A stretch of DNA of 51,981 nucleotides from Rikenellaceae bacterium (GTDB lineage: Bacteria > Bacteroidota > Bacteroidia > Bacteroidales > Rikenellaceae): assembly GCA_015060045.1 (NCBI GenBank), contig SUZH01000006.1:117354-169334 (forward strand), written 5' to 3'. The position numbers were made by a program, and so were the translations under genes. Shown here piece after piece: positions 33,739 through 41,236 of this stretch. Under the pieces are notes generated by a model. It saw only the letters and a list, made by a program, of their open reading frames with translations. It was not told the DNA's origin and made no database searches. Position 1 is the first letter of the stretch. Each line of letters starts with the position of its first letter.

Positions 33739-34480
33739 GCTGTGCTAAATTGTACTCTAAAATTCGGTTCAAACCGCAAAACACCAAATTAGGTTCTGCA
33801 AATATCGCATTTTTAATTTGTTTCTCAAAATATTTCGCCTCTCCGCCCGTAACAATTACGCATAAATCGGCAAATTCGGCCTCCAAACGCGCCTTATACC
33901 CCTCGATTTCGAACAAAATAGAATGGAAAACGCCCCACTCGATCGCCTCACACGTAGTGTGACCCTGCAACGAAAAAGGCTCCTCACCGCCCATCAACGG
34001 CTCGCCGAGGGGCAACGTGGCCGTGTACTCATGCAGTGCCCGCAGGCGATTCGAGTAACCAAGCGAGATGGCTCCGCCGCGAAAAACACCATCGGCAGTC
34101 ACCAAATCCAAAGTCATGGCCGTCCCCAGATCCACCACCAGCACATTGCGCTCGGGATAGCGCACCATAGCTCCCACGGCTGCCGCCACACGATCTCGGC
34201 CCAACGTTTCGGGGGTGCGATAATCGATCCCGATCGGCAGGGGCAAGGTGGCCGTCAGCGGCCAGGTTTTTACACCCGCAGCCTCCAGCAAAGCGACCGC
34301 TCGTGGAGCGTCGTTACGTGTCGAGCTCACGATGGCAGCCTCAGCTTGATAGAGCCGTAAAACACGATCCAACAGCTCTTTATCAAAGCTTTCCGCTTCA
34401 AAGAGCTCTATCTGTCGCCCGCACGCATCCCACACGGCGACCTTCGCACGGGTATTCCCTATATCGACCAGTAACCTCAT
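33719..34480 (-). CDS. coaX: Type III pantothenate kinase CoaX
   Basis: A protein of 253 residues with the ASKHA fold that phosphorylates pantothenate, the first step of CoA synthesis. The N-terminal DIGNT phosphate loop (D6-T10) and the central VVDLGTAMTLDLV and GGAISLGYSNRLRALHEYTA motifs identify it. TPETLGRDRVAAAVGA carries the pantothenate-binding region. The start overlaps the mfd stop in an ATGA arrangement, and the end overlaps the next barrel gene by 20 bases, so the operon is translationally tight. Confidence 0.94.
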   Translation of the reverse strand: MRLLVDIGNTRAKVAVWDACGRQIELFEAESFDKELLDRVLRLYQAEAAIVSSTRNDAPRAVALLEAAGVKTWPLTATLPLPIGIDYRTPETLGRDRVAAAVGAMVRYPERNVLVVDLGTAMTLDLVTADGVFRGGAISLGYSNRLRALHEYTATLPLGEPLMGGEEPFSLQGHTTCEAIEWGVFHSILFEIEGYKARLEAEFADLCVIVTGGEAKYFEKQIKNAIFAEPNLVFCGLNRILEYNLAQHATTKK

Positions 34481-37400
34481 AATTGTTGCAGGATTTTGTA
34501 GGCGTCCTCGACATCCTTTACGTTTCTAACGGTCATTCCCAGTCGATTATTGTGTTGTTTGAGCACAAAGCGTTCGGGCCTCTGCATAATCTTCTGCAGC
34601 AAGGTCCGGAAGATCTCGCTCTGGTAGTAGGGTGACGACTCCTCCCCCACGAAGTGCACGATCATCAAGCCGTTCTTTACCTTCACGCGCTCCATACCGA
34701 GGCGGATAGCCTCCCGACGCAGGCGTACGACATTGAGCAGCTCCTCCGTGGCGCGCGGCAGACGACCAAAGCGGTCCTCGAGGCGGGCAGCGAAGGCCTG
34801 AAGGGCCTCCTCGTCCTTGATCGAGTCCAGCTCGCGGTATAGCTTCAGGCGTTCGGCCTGCTGCTGTACATAGCTATCGGGGAACGAAGCCTCGACCTGG
34901 ATATCGATGTGCGAATCATCGATAAAGTGCAGCTGTTCAACCACTTCACGCTCCTTATCGCCCAACTGCGAGACGTCGACGCCCTCTGATCTAAGCTCGG
35001 CAATCGCCTCATTGAGAATCTTTTGATAGGTCTCGAAACCGATGTCGGCAATAAAGCCGCTCTGCTCGGCACCCAGCAAATTACCCGCACCGCGAATATC
35101 GAGGTCCTGCATCGCAATGTTGAAGCCCGAACCCAACTCCGAGAACTCCTCGATGGCACGCAGACGACGACGCGCATCGCTCGACAAGAGCTCATCGGGG
35201 GGCGAAAGGAGGTAGCAGTAGCCCCGCTTATCGCTTCGTCCGACACGGCCACGCAGCTGATGCAGGTCGCTCAAGCCGAAGTTTTGGGCATTGTTGATGA
35301 TGATCGTATTGGCGTTGGCGATATCGATACCGTTCTCGACAATGGTGGTCGAGAGCAGCACATCAAATTCGCCATAGATAAAGTCCATGATGAGCTTCTC
35401 GAGCTTCTCGGCCGGCATCTTGCCATGTCCCACCCCCACGCGGGCCTTCGGGCAGAGGCGCGTAATCATTCCCTGCATGGTCAGCAGATCCTCCACGCGG
35501 TTATGCACGAAGTAGACCTGACCATCGCGCGAGAGCTCCTGCTCGATCGCATCGCGGATGATCTCCTCCGAGAAGACGTGCGACTCGGTCTGAATCGGAC
35601 GGCGGTTGGGCGGCGGTGTCGAGATCACCGACAGATCGCGCGACCCCATGAGCGAGAATTGCAGCGTGCGCGGAATGGGCGTAGCCGTTAGGGTCAGCGT
35701 ATCGACCGAAACCGAAAGTTCGGTCAACTTCTCCTTGGCGGCTACACCAAATTTCTGCTCCTCGTCGATGATCAGCAAGCCCAGGTCGCGGAACTCGATC
35801 TGTTTGCCGAGCATCTTATGCGTACCGATCAGAATATCAATCTTTCCCGACAACAAATCCTCCCGAATCTGACGCACCTCTTTGGCCGTTTTCGTACGGT
35901 TCAAGTACTCGATCGTGACGGGCAGTCCTCGCAATCGCTCCGAGAAGGAGCGGTAGTGCTGCAGCGCCAGGATCGTCGTCGGCACCAGGACGGCCGTCTG
36001 CTTGCCATCCACAGCAGCCTTGAAGGCGGCACGAATCGCCACCTCGGTTTTACCGAAGCCCACATCGCCACAAACCAGGCGGTCCATCGGCTCCGCAGAC
36101 TCCATATCGCGCTTCACGGCCTCCACAGCGGCATGCTGATCGGGCGTATCCTCGTATTGGAACGAGGCCTCCAACTCGTGTTGCAGGTAGCTATCCTCCG
36201 AGAAGGCAAAACCCTTCGAGGCTTTGCGGCGCGCGTAGAGGGCGATCAGTTGGCGCGAAATATCCTTCACAGCCTTCTTCGTGGCCGCCTTGAGCTTCTG
36301 CCATGCACCCGAGCCGAGTTTATGGATCTTCGGTGGCTCACTATCACCCGCCTTGTAACGCGAGATGCGGTGCAACGAATGGACATTCACAAAGAGCACA
36401 TCGCCATCCTTATAGACGAGCTTAATCGCCTCATGCACCTTGCCGTTTTCGGAGATCTTCACCAGACCGTCGAAACGCCCCACGCCGTGGTCGATATGGA
36501 CCACATAGTCGCCCGGGCGGAGCTGATTCAGCTCGGCAATGGTCATCTGCTCGTCGCGTTTGATCTCACCATTGATGCGGTAACGACGGTAGCGATCGAA
36601 GATTTGATGGTCGGTATAAAGGCAGAGTTTCAGGTCGTTATCCACAAAACCCTCGTGCAGCGTCGTAGAGATGGCCTTTACCTCCGCCTCGCCTCGGCCC
36701 ACCTGATGGAAGATGTTCTCCAGACGCTCCACCTGCACCTTGTTTTCCGACAGAATAAAGGTACGGTAGCCGCACCGACGATTGCGAATCATATCATCGG
36801 CCAGCAGCTCGAAATTCTTGTTGAAGGCGGGTTGCGGCAGGGTCGAGAATTGGATCACCGCGCTCGGTGTACGTTCGGGCAGGTTGTCGCGCAACATCAC
36901 CACACGCGCCAACTCCAAATCGGTTGTCAGCCCCACACGCGAGGTCAAGAGGCAATCGATCTGCTTCGGATCCTCCAAATCGGCCAGCGTACGGCGTCGA
37001 ATCTCATTCACTTTGCGCAGAATCTGGTCGGCATCGTAGAACCACCAGGTCGCCTCGCGACCCACAAAGTGGGCCAACGACACGCGCGATTCCCCCCCCT
37101 CGCGATGCTTCAGGTTGGGAACAATCGAGATCTGCTCCAAACGATCGGTCGAGAGCTGGCTCGAAATCTCGAATCGGCGAATCGAATCGACCTCATCGCC
37201 AAAGAAATCAACACGATAGGGTTTATTCTCGGCAAACGAAAAGAGATCGACCAGACCGCCTCGAACGGCATATTGGCCCGGCTCATAGACGAAATCGACC
37301 CGCGTAAAACCGGCCTCAACGAGGGCATCTTCCAGCACCTCGATCGAGATCTCATCCCCCACGGCCACCTTGATCGTACTCTCCTCAAGCTGCTCACCGG

Positions 37401-37809
37401 CCGTTACGCGCTCGGCCAACGCTTCGGGGTAGGTGCAGAGGATGCGGTACCCCTTGCCGTCAAAGTTCGTCAGGGCCGTCAGGGCTGCTGTACGTTGCAC
37501 CACTCCCTGCGGATCCTCGGCACCATAGGCAGCCGAACGTTTGTAGGAGGAGGGGAAGAAGTAGACCTGCGTCTCATCGAGCAGGTTATAGAGGTCGTTC
37601 ATCAGGTAGGCCGCCGCATCGCGGTCATCGGCCACAAAGACATGCACGCCCCCCATGCGCTCGACTGCCCCGGCCGCATAGAACGAAAGAGCTCCGCCGA
37701 CCAACTCATTGAGATGGACGGTAGAGCCCTCTTGCTTCAAACTGCGACACAGCGCGGCCAACGATTGGGACTCGGCCACCAGCTGCGCCATCTGCTGGCG
37801 GGGTGTCAC
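34477..37809 (-). CDS. mfd: Transcription-repair coupling factor Mfd
   Basis: A protein of 1110 residues. The N-terminal UvrB-like region is followed by the CarD-like RNA-polymerase interaction domain near 425-490 (LNQLRPGDYVVHIDHGVGRFDGLVKI) and a RecG-type translocase with Walker A near 580 (GDVGFGKTEVAIRAAF) and DEEQ near 680 (LIIDEEQKFGV). The LRGRVGRSDKRGYCYLL motif and the C-terminal TRCF domain complete it. It removes stalled RNA polymerase at lesions and recruits UvrA. The start is a GTG that shares one base with the rng stop (TAGTG), indicating translational coupling. Confidence 0.96.
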   Translation of the reverse strand: MTPRQQMAQLVAESQSLAALCRSLKQEGSTVHLNELVGGALSFYAAGAVERMGGVHVFVADDRDAAAYLMNDLYNLLDETQVYFFPSSYKRSAAYGAEDPQGVVQRTAALTALTNFDGKGYRILCTYPEALAERVTAGEQLEESTIKVAVGDEISIEVLEDALVEAGFTRVDFVYEPGQYAVRGGLVDLFSFAENKPYRVDFFGDEVDSIRRFEISSQLSTDRLEQISIVPNLKHREGGESRVSLAHFVGREATWWFYDADQILRKVNEIRRRTLADLEDPKQIDCLLTSRVGLTTDLELARVVMLRDNLPERTPSAVIQFSTLPQPAFNKNFELLADDMIRNRRCGYRTFILSENKVQVERLENIFHQVGRGEAEVKAISTTLHEGFVDNDLKLCLYTDHQIFDRYRRYRINGEIKRDEQMTIAELNQLRPGDYVVHIDHGVGRFDGLVKISENGKVHEAIKLVYKDGDVLFVNVHSLHRISRYKAGDSEPPKIHKLGSGAWQKLKAATKKAVKDISRQLIALYARRKASKGFAFSEDSYLQHELEASFQYEDTPDQHAAVEAVKRDMESAEPMDRLVCGDVGFGKTEVAIRAAFKAAVDGKQTAVLVPTTILALQHYRSFSERLRGLPVTIEYLNRTKTAKEVRQIREDLLSGKIDILIGTHKMLGKQIEFRDLGLLIIDEEQKFGVAAKEKLTELSVSVDTLTLTATPIPRTLQFSLMGSRDLSVISTPPPNRRPIQTESHVFSEEIIRDAIEQELSRDGQVYFVHNRVEDLLTMQGMITRLCPKARVGVGHGKMPAEKLEKLIMDFIYGEFDVLLSTTIVENGIDIANANTIIINNAQNFGLSDLHQLRGRVGRSDKRGYCYLLSPPDELLSSDARRRLRAIEEFSELGSGFNIAMQDLDIRGAGNLLGAEQSGFIADIGFETYQKILNEAIAELRSEGVDVSQLGDKEREVVEQLHFIDDSHIDIQVEASFPDSYVQQQAERLKLYRELDSIKDEEALQAFAARLEDRFGRLPRATEELLNVVRLRREAIRLGMERVKVKNGLMIVHFVGEESSPYYQSEIFRTLLQKIMQRPERFVLKQHNNRLGMTVRNVKDVEDAYKILQQL

Positions 37810-39365
37810 TATTTTTTAATCAGTTCGTTATCGCGTTTATCATGGTAGTGGACGTCGATCAGTCCCATCGACTGATCCTCCACGATGTCGATCTTCACCT
37901 TATATCGCCACTCCCAGCGACGACGCAGGGAGATAAAACCACGCTTGAGGAAAGCCGCCACATAGGGGCTCACGACCAGCTTAATGTACTTGTGGCCACG
38001 GTCGAGCGTGAGGAGCGAGAGTTGATTCTCGATCTTCTTATCCAAGAGCACCGTAGGCTCCACCTTACCCGTACCCTGGCACGTGGGGCAGACATCCGAC
38101 ACATCCTCGATGGCCAACGGGCGCACACGCTGACGCGTGATCTGCATCAGGCCGAACTTCGTCAGCGGCAGGATGGTGTGCTTGGCCTTGTCGGTCGCCA
38201 TCAACTTGCACATCTCGTCATAGAGCGCCGTCTTATTGGCCGTCTTGTGCAGGTCGATAAAGTCGATGATCACGATACCGCCCATATCGCGCAAACGTAA
38301 CTGGCGGGCGATCTCCTTCGCAGCGGCGAGATTCACCTCCATGGCAGTCTGTTCCTGGTTATCCTCGGCCTTCGTGCGGTTGCCCGAATTGACGTCAATC
38401 ACATTCATTGCCTCCGTACGCTCGATAATGAGGTAGGCACCGCGCTTGAGCGATACATACTTGGCAAAGAGCGACTTAATCTGCTTCGAGATGTCAAAAT
38501 TATCGAAGATGGGCACCTGACCCTTGTAGAGCTTCACGATCTTCTCCATCGAGGGGTCGATCTCATGCACATAGCCCTTGATCTCCTTGAACATCTCCTC
38601 GTCGTTGACCACAATCTGCGAGAATGAGCCGTTGAGCGAGTCGCGGATGATGGTATTGGCACGGCTCATCTCGTTCATGAGCTGTCCGGGAGCCGTCGGT
38701 GCCTTCTTGCGGATCGTGCCGCAGGTCTTAAACCAACGGTCGAGCTGCTGGCGCAGGTCGCGCTCAATCTCCTCGTCGGTTGCCTCAATGGCAGCCGTAC
38801 GGATAATCACACCGAAATTCTTCGGCAGCACCGACTGCGCAATACGCTTCAAACGACGCTTCTCCTCCGAGGAGCGAATCTTTTGCGAAAGGAATACCTT
38901 CTGCGAGAAGGGAACGAGCACCACGTTGCGTCCCGGCAACGAAACCTCGGCCGTGAGGCGCGGACCTTTGGTCGAAATGGCCTCCTTGGCCACCTGCACC
39001 ATCACCAACTGGCCCACCTGGAGGTAGGCACCAATCTTACCGCCCTTCTCGACAGGCTCTTCGAGCTTCATCGTCTCGACACGCAAGCCGCGCTTACCGG
39101 GCTGGAACGAATTGACCAACTTCTGCAGCGAGGGGAAGTGGTTTCCGAGGTCGGAATAGTGGATAAAGGCATCTTTTTCATGCCCTATATTGACAAATGC
39201 CGCGTTTAGACCCGGCATGATTTTGCGCACCTTACCCAGATAGATGTCGCCCACAGCGAAACCGGTCTGACACTGCTCTTTGTTGAGCTCGACCAGCACT
39301 TTATCTTCGCAGAGGGCTATCTGCATCTCGGCAGGTGTGACATTTACGATCAGTTCACGATTCAT
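37809..39365 (-). CDS. rng: Ribonuclease G/E family endoribonuclease
   Basis: A protein of 518 residues from the ATG at 39363-39365 (MNRELIVNVTPAEMQIALCEDK). A further in-frame ATG at 39476 would add residues foreign to the family. An S1 domain is at about 35-120 (GDIYLGKVRKIMPGLNAAFVNIGHEKDAFIHYSDL). The catalytic DNase I-like region contains IDVNSGNRT near 323 and RDMGGIVIIDFIDLH, with two metal-binding aspartates. The zinc-link cysteines CPTC are near 428. It cleaves single-stranded RNA and matures 16S rRNA. It has no long RNase E scaffold tail. It heads the operon with mfd, coaX and lptC. Confidence 0.95.
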   Translation of the reverse strand: MNRELIVNVTPAEMQIALCEDKVLVELNKEQCQTGFAVGDIYLGKVRKIMPGLNAAFVNIGHEKDAFIHYSDLGNHFPSLQKLVNSFQPGKRGLRVETMKLEEPVEKGGKIGAYLQVGQLVMVQVAKEAISTKGPRLTAEVSLPGRNVVLVPFSQKVFLSQKIRSSEEKRRLKRIAQSVLPKNFGVIIRTAAIEATDEEIERDLRQQLDRWFKTCGTIRKKAPTAPGQLMNEMSRANTIIRDSLNGSFSQIVVNDEEMFKEIKGYVHEIDPSMEKIVKLYKGQVPIFDNFDISKQIKSLFAKYVSLKRGAYLIIERTEAMNVIDVNSGNRTKAEDNQEQTAMEVNLAAAKEIARQLRLRDMGGIVIIDFIDLHKTANKTALYDEMCKLMATDKAKHTILPLTKFGLMQITRQRVRPLAIEDVSDVCPTCQGTGKVEPTVLLDKKIENQLSLLTLDRGHKYIKLVVSPYVAAFLKRGFISLRRRWEWRYKVKIDIVEDQSMGLIDVHYHDKRDNELIKK

Positions 39366-39552
39366 AGTCTTTTGGCGGGCCACCTGCGACCCTATATATT
39401 GAGTTCGAATCCCCCCATCGGGATTCGTATGATAAAAATGGGCGACCGTTTTTGATCCAACGAAAGTATCGGTCAAACTTTCAAGGTATTTTTGAGTTTT
39501 CCGGGATGGCCAAAAAGTTGCTATCCGGATTAAAATTCATAGTGCGAGGCGA

Positions 39553-39592
39553 TTTTTAGGCTTGCGCGGTAGCGCAATGCGGAGCATTCATC
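39553..39592. repeat. Fragment related to palindrome family B
   Basis: TTTTAGGCTTGCG followed by GCGGTAGCGC and the small hairpin AATGC-GGA-GCATT. It starts like the complete copy 25 bases further right (CAGGCTTGCG) but has a short, different apex, so it looks like a degenerate or deleted copy. Confidence 0.55.
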
Positions 39593-39616
39593 CAACAAAA
39601 AAAATCCCCCCTAGCC

Positions 39617-39745
39617 TTTTAGCGCAATTGAAGCGAGGATTTTCCAGGCTTGCGAAATTTTCGAAGACCGGAGCATACCTGACCGTATGTGAGGTTTTCG
39701 AAAATGAGCCTAACGCAGAAAATACCGCTTAAATTGATGCTAAAA
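39617..39745. repeat. Large nested palindrome, family B copy 2
   Basis: The outer arms TTTTAGC.CAATT.AAGCG..ATTTTC (39617-39643) and GAAAAT..CGCTTAAATT..GCTAAAA (39718-39745) pair with small bulges. The inner arms ATTTTCGAAGAC (39657-39668) and GTTTTCGAAAAT (39694-39705) pair with one wobble. The apex is CATAC-CTGACC-GTATG within AGCATAC...CGTATGTGAG, and TAACGC follows the inner stem, as in copy 1. Stem sequences differ from copy 1; apex and flanking words are the same. It sits between rng and the small basic gene. Confidence 0.88.
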
Positions 39746-39783
39746 TAGGTAAAGGTAAAGGGCACAAACCCTTTACCTTTATC
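39743..39783 (-). terminator. Terminator of the HU/small basic protein unit
   Basis: Minus-strand AAAGGTAAAGGG-TTTGTG-CCCTTTACCTTT, then ACCTATTTTAG. It lies 25 bases after the stop of the 30-codon gene. Confidence 0.75.
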
Positions 39784-39804
39784 CTTGCAAGGCGTACTAC
39801 CCTA

Positions 39805-39897
39805 CTACTTGTTCTTCTTGTGACGATTCTTGCGAAGACGCTTCTTACGCTTGTGGGTAGCCATCTTATGACGCTTATGCTTCTTTCCGTTGGGCAT
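39805..39897 (-). CDS. 30-residue basic protein, probable bS22/mS38-like small ribosomal protein
   Basis: The translation is MPNGKKHKRHKMATHKRKKR followed by LRKNRHKKNK: 30 residues, more than half Lys, Arg or His. Nearly identical peptides occur across Bacteroidetes and are annotated as AURKAIP1/COX24-domain proteins. That domain is found in the mitochondrial small-subunit protein mS38 and in mycobacterial bS22, so a ribosomal role is the best inference. It starts 28 bases after the HU stop and ends before a terminator, so it is probably co-transcribed with HU. Gene callers with a length cutoff would miss it. Confidence 0.85.
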   Translation of the reverse strand: MPNGKKHKRHKMATHKRKKRLRKNRHKKNK

Positions 39898-39925
39898 AGT
39901 CTTGATGTTTTATAGAGTTAGACAA

Positions 39926-40198
39926 TTATTTTACCTTGGCTGCGAAGCTCTTAGCGGGCTTGAAAGCCGGAATGTTGTGCTCGGGGATCGTGATGGTCGT
40001 GTTCTTCGAGATGTTACGAGCCACCTTCGTTGCGCGCTTCTTGATGATGAAGCTACCAAAACCACGGAGGTATACGTTCTCGCCGTTCTCCAGCGAGCCC
40101 TTCACGCTATCCATGAAAGCCTCTACGATGGCCATAACCTGCACCTTCTCAACGCCGGTGCTTTTTGCGATTTCGCTTACGATATCTGCCTTAGTCAT
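39926..40198 (-). CDS. HU-family nucleoid protein
   Basis: A protein of 90 residues. MTKADIVSEIAKSTGVEK is the helical start. VYLRGFGSFIIKKRATKVARNISKNTTITIPEHNIPAFKPAKSFAAKV contains the beta-arm with the usual RNP-type tip (here NISKNTTITIPEHNIPAFKP) and the final helix. HU dimers bend and compact DNA. Alleles of the IHF/HU family cannot be told apart with certainty. A consensus promoter precedes it, and the 30-residue basic protein follows. Confidence 0.93.
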   Translation of the reverse strand: MTKADIVSEIAKSTGVEKVQVMAIVEAFMDSVKGSLENGENVYLRGFGSFIIKKRATKVARNISKNTTITIPEHNIPAFKPAKSFAAKVK

Positions 40199-40243
40199 AT
40201 CTTATGGTATATTAAATTAAGTATTTAGCTCTTTTTGAGTTTG

Positions 40244-40274
40244 CAAATATACACTTAATTTGCATATCTGCCAA
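40244..40274 (-). promoter_or_regulatory. Promoter of the HU gene
   Basis: Minus-strand TTG (40272-40274), 20 bases, TATATTTG (40244-40251); the HU ATG is 45 bases downstream. Confidence 0.7.
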
Positions 40275-40361
40275 CTTTCCGCGATTTTTTTTGTGCTAAT
40301 ATTCACTCACTTATCCGAAAGTGCAAATTTCGCGCCTTAGATTTCGCGCCGCTGACAGCCC

Positions 40362-40757
40362 CTATCGCAGGGCGCCCGAGATACCGTCGGCAATCTGGTC
40401 GAGTGCCTGCTGAAGTTTCGAGCCGATCATCATTTTCATCATCATATTCAGCTCGGCGTGCAGCACCAGACGCATGCGCGTATCGTTCGTATCGACCTTG
40501 TGGAGCTGCACCCAGAAGGCGAAGTCCATCGGGATGCCGTCACCGATTATCTTCACATGTTTCGGCTCGACACGCTCATCCATCAGAAGGCGAATGGTGA
40601 AGCCCTTGGCCTTGAACGAGCAGGTCAGCTCCGTGGCCTCCCAATCCTCGACACGGCCCTGCAGGGCGGGCGTAAGATTATCGAAACGACTGATTACCTG
40701 ATAAATCTGCTCGGCAGGTCGCAGGATCTGCACCTGCTTCGATATATACTCTTGCAT
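40362..40757 (-). CDS. SRPBCC/START-like protein
   Basis: A protein of 131 residues. ISKQVQILRPAEQIYQVISRFDNLTPAL is the typical first strand and helix of the SRPBCC fold, followed by strands CSFKAKGFTIRLLMDERVEPKHVKII and FAFWVQLHKVDTNDTRMRLVLHAEL. The long C-terminal helix is MMMKMMIGSKLQQALDQIADGISGAL. The fold has a hydrophobic ligand cavity, but no ligand or reaction is predictable. It lies about 55 bases after tsaE on the same strand and may share its transcript. Confidence 0.8.
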   Translation of the reverse strand: MQEYISKQVQILRPAEQIYQVISRFDNLTPALQGRVEDWEATELTCSFKAKGFTIRLLMDERVEPKHVKIIGDGIPMDFAFWVQLHKVDTNDTRMRLVLHAELNMMMKMMIGSKLQQALDQIADGISGALR

Positions 40758-40811
40758 AGTTTTCGTATGGGTATAGTGGTTAATTTCGCTAATATTACAA
40801 TAGGTGTTTCG

Positions 40812-41228
40812 TTACTCGATCTCGAAGCTGCGCTCCGTGGGCCCCTCTACCGTGATGCGAACCTCCATGACGGCATCGGGCATCAGCCCCTCGATCTTCT
40901 CAGGCCACTCCACAAAGCAAAGATCGCCCGAATAGAAGTACTCCTCGTAGCCCAGGTCGAAGGCTTCGCGCTCATCCTCAATGCGGTAGAAGTCGAAGTG
41001 GAACAAGCGCTCCCCCTTGTCGCTTTCGTATTGGTTGACGAGCGCAAAGGTGGGGCTGGTCACCTGGTCCTCCACCCCTAAACACTCGGCCACCGAGCGT
41101 ATCAGGGTCGTCTTTCCGGCACCCATTTCGCCACGCAGGGCGACCACCGTACGGCCATCGAGTGCCGCGAGCAGTGCCTCGGCTACCTCGCGGAGTTGCT
41201 CCTCCGAATCAATGTGAATCGTCTTCAT
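40812..41228 (-). CDS. tsaE: tRNA threonylcarbamoyladenosine synthesis ATPase TsaE
   Basis: A protein of 138 residues. The P-loop GEMGAGKTT lies at 33-41, followed by SVAECLGVEDQVTSPTFALVNQYES with the conserved SPTF motif and by FHFDFYRIEDEREAFDLGYEEYFYSGDLCFVEWPEKIEGLMP. TsaE works with TsaB and TsaD to make t6A37 in tRNAs that read ANN codons. It ends up 8 bases downstream of porX, a pairing often seen in Bacteroidetes. Confidence 0.94.
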   Translation of the reverse strand: MKTIHIDSEEQLREVAEALLAALDGRTVVALRGEMGAGKTTLIRSVAECLGVEDQVTSPTFALVNQYESDKGERLFHFDFYRIEDEREAFDLGYEEYFYSGDLCFVEWPEKIEGLMPDAVMEVRITVEGPTERSFEIE

Positions 41229-41236
41229 CTATCTGT

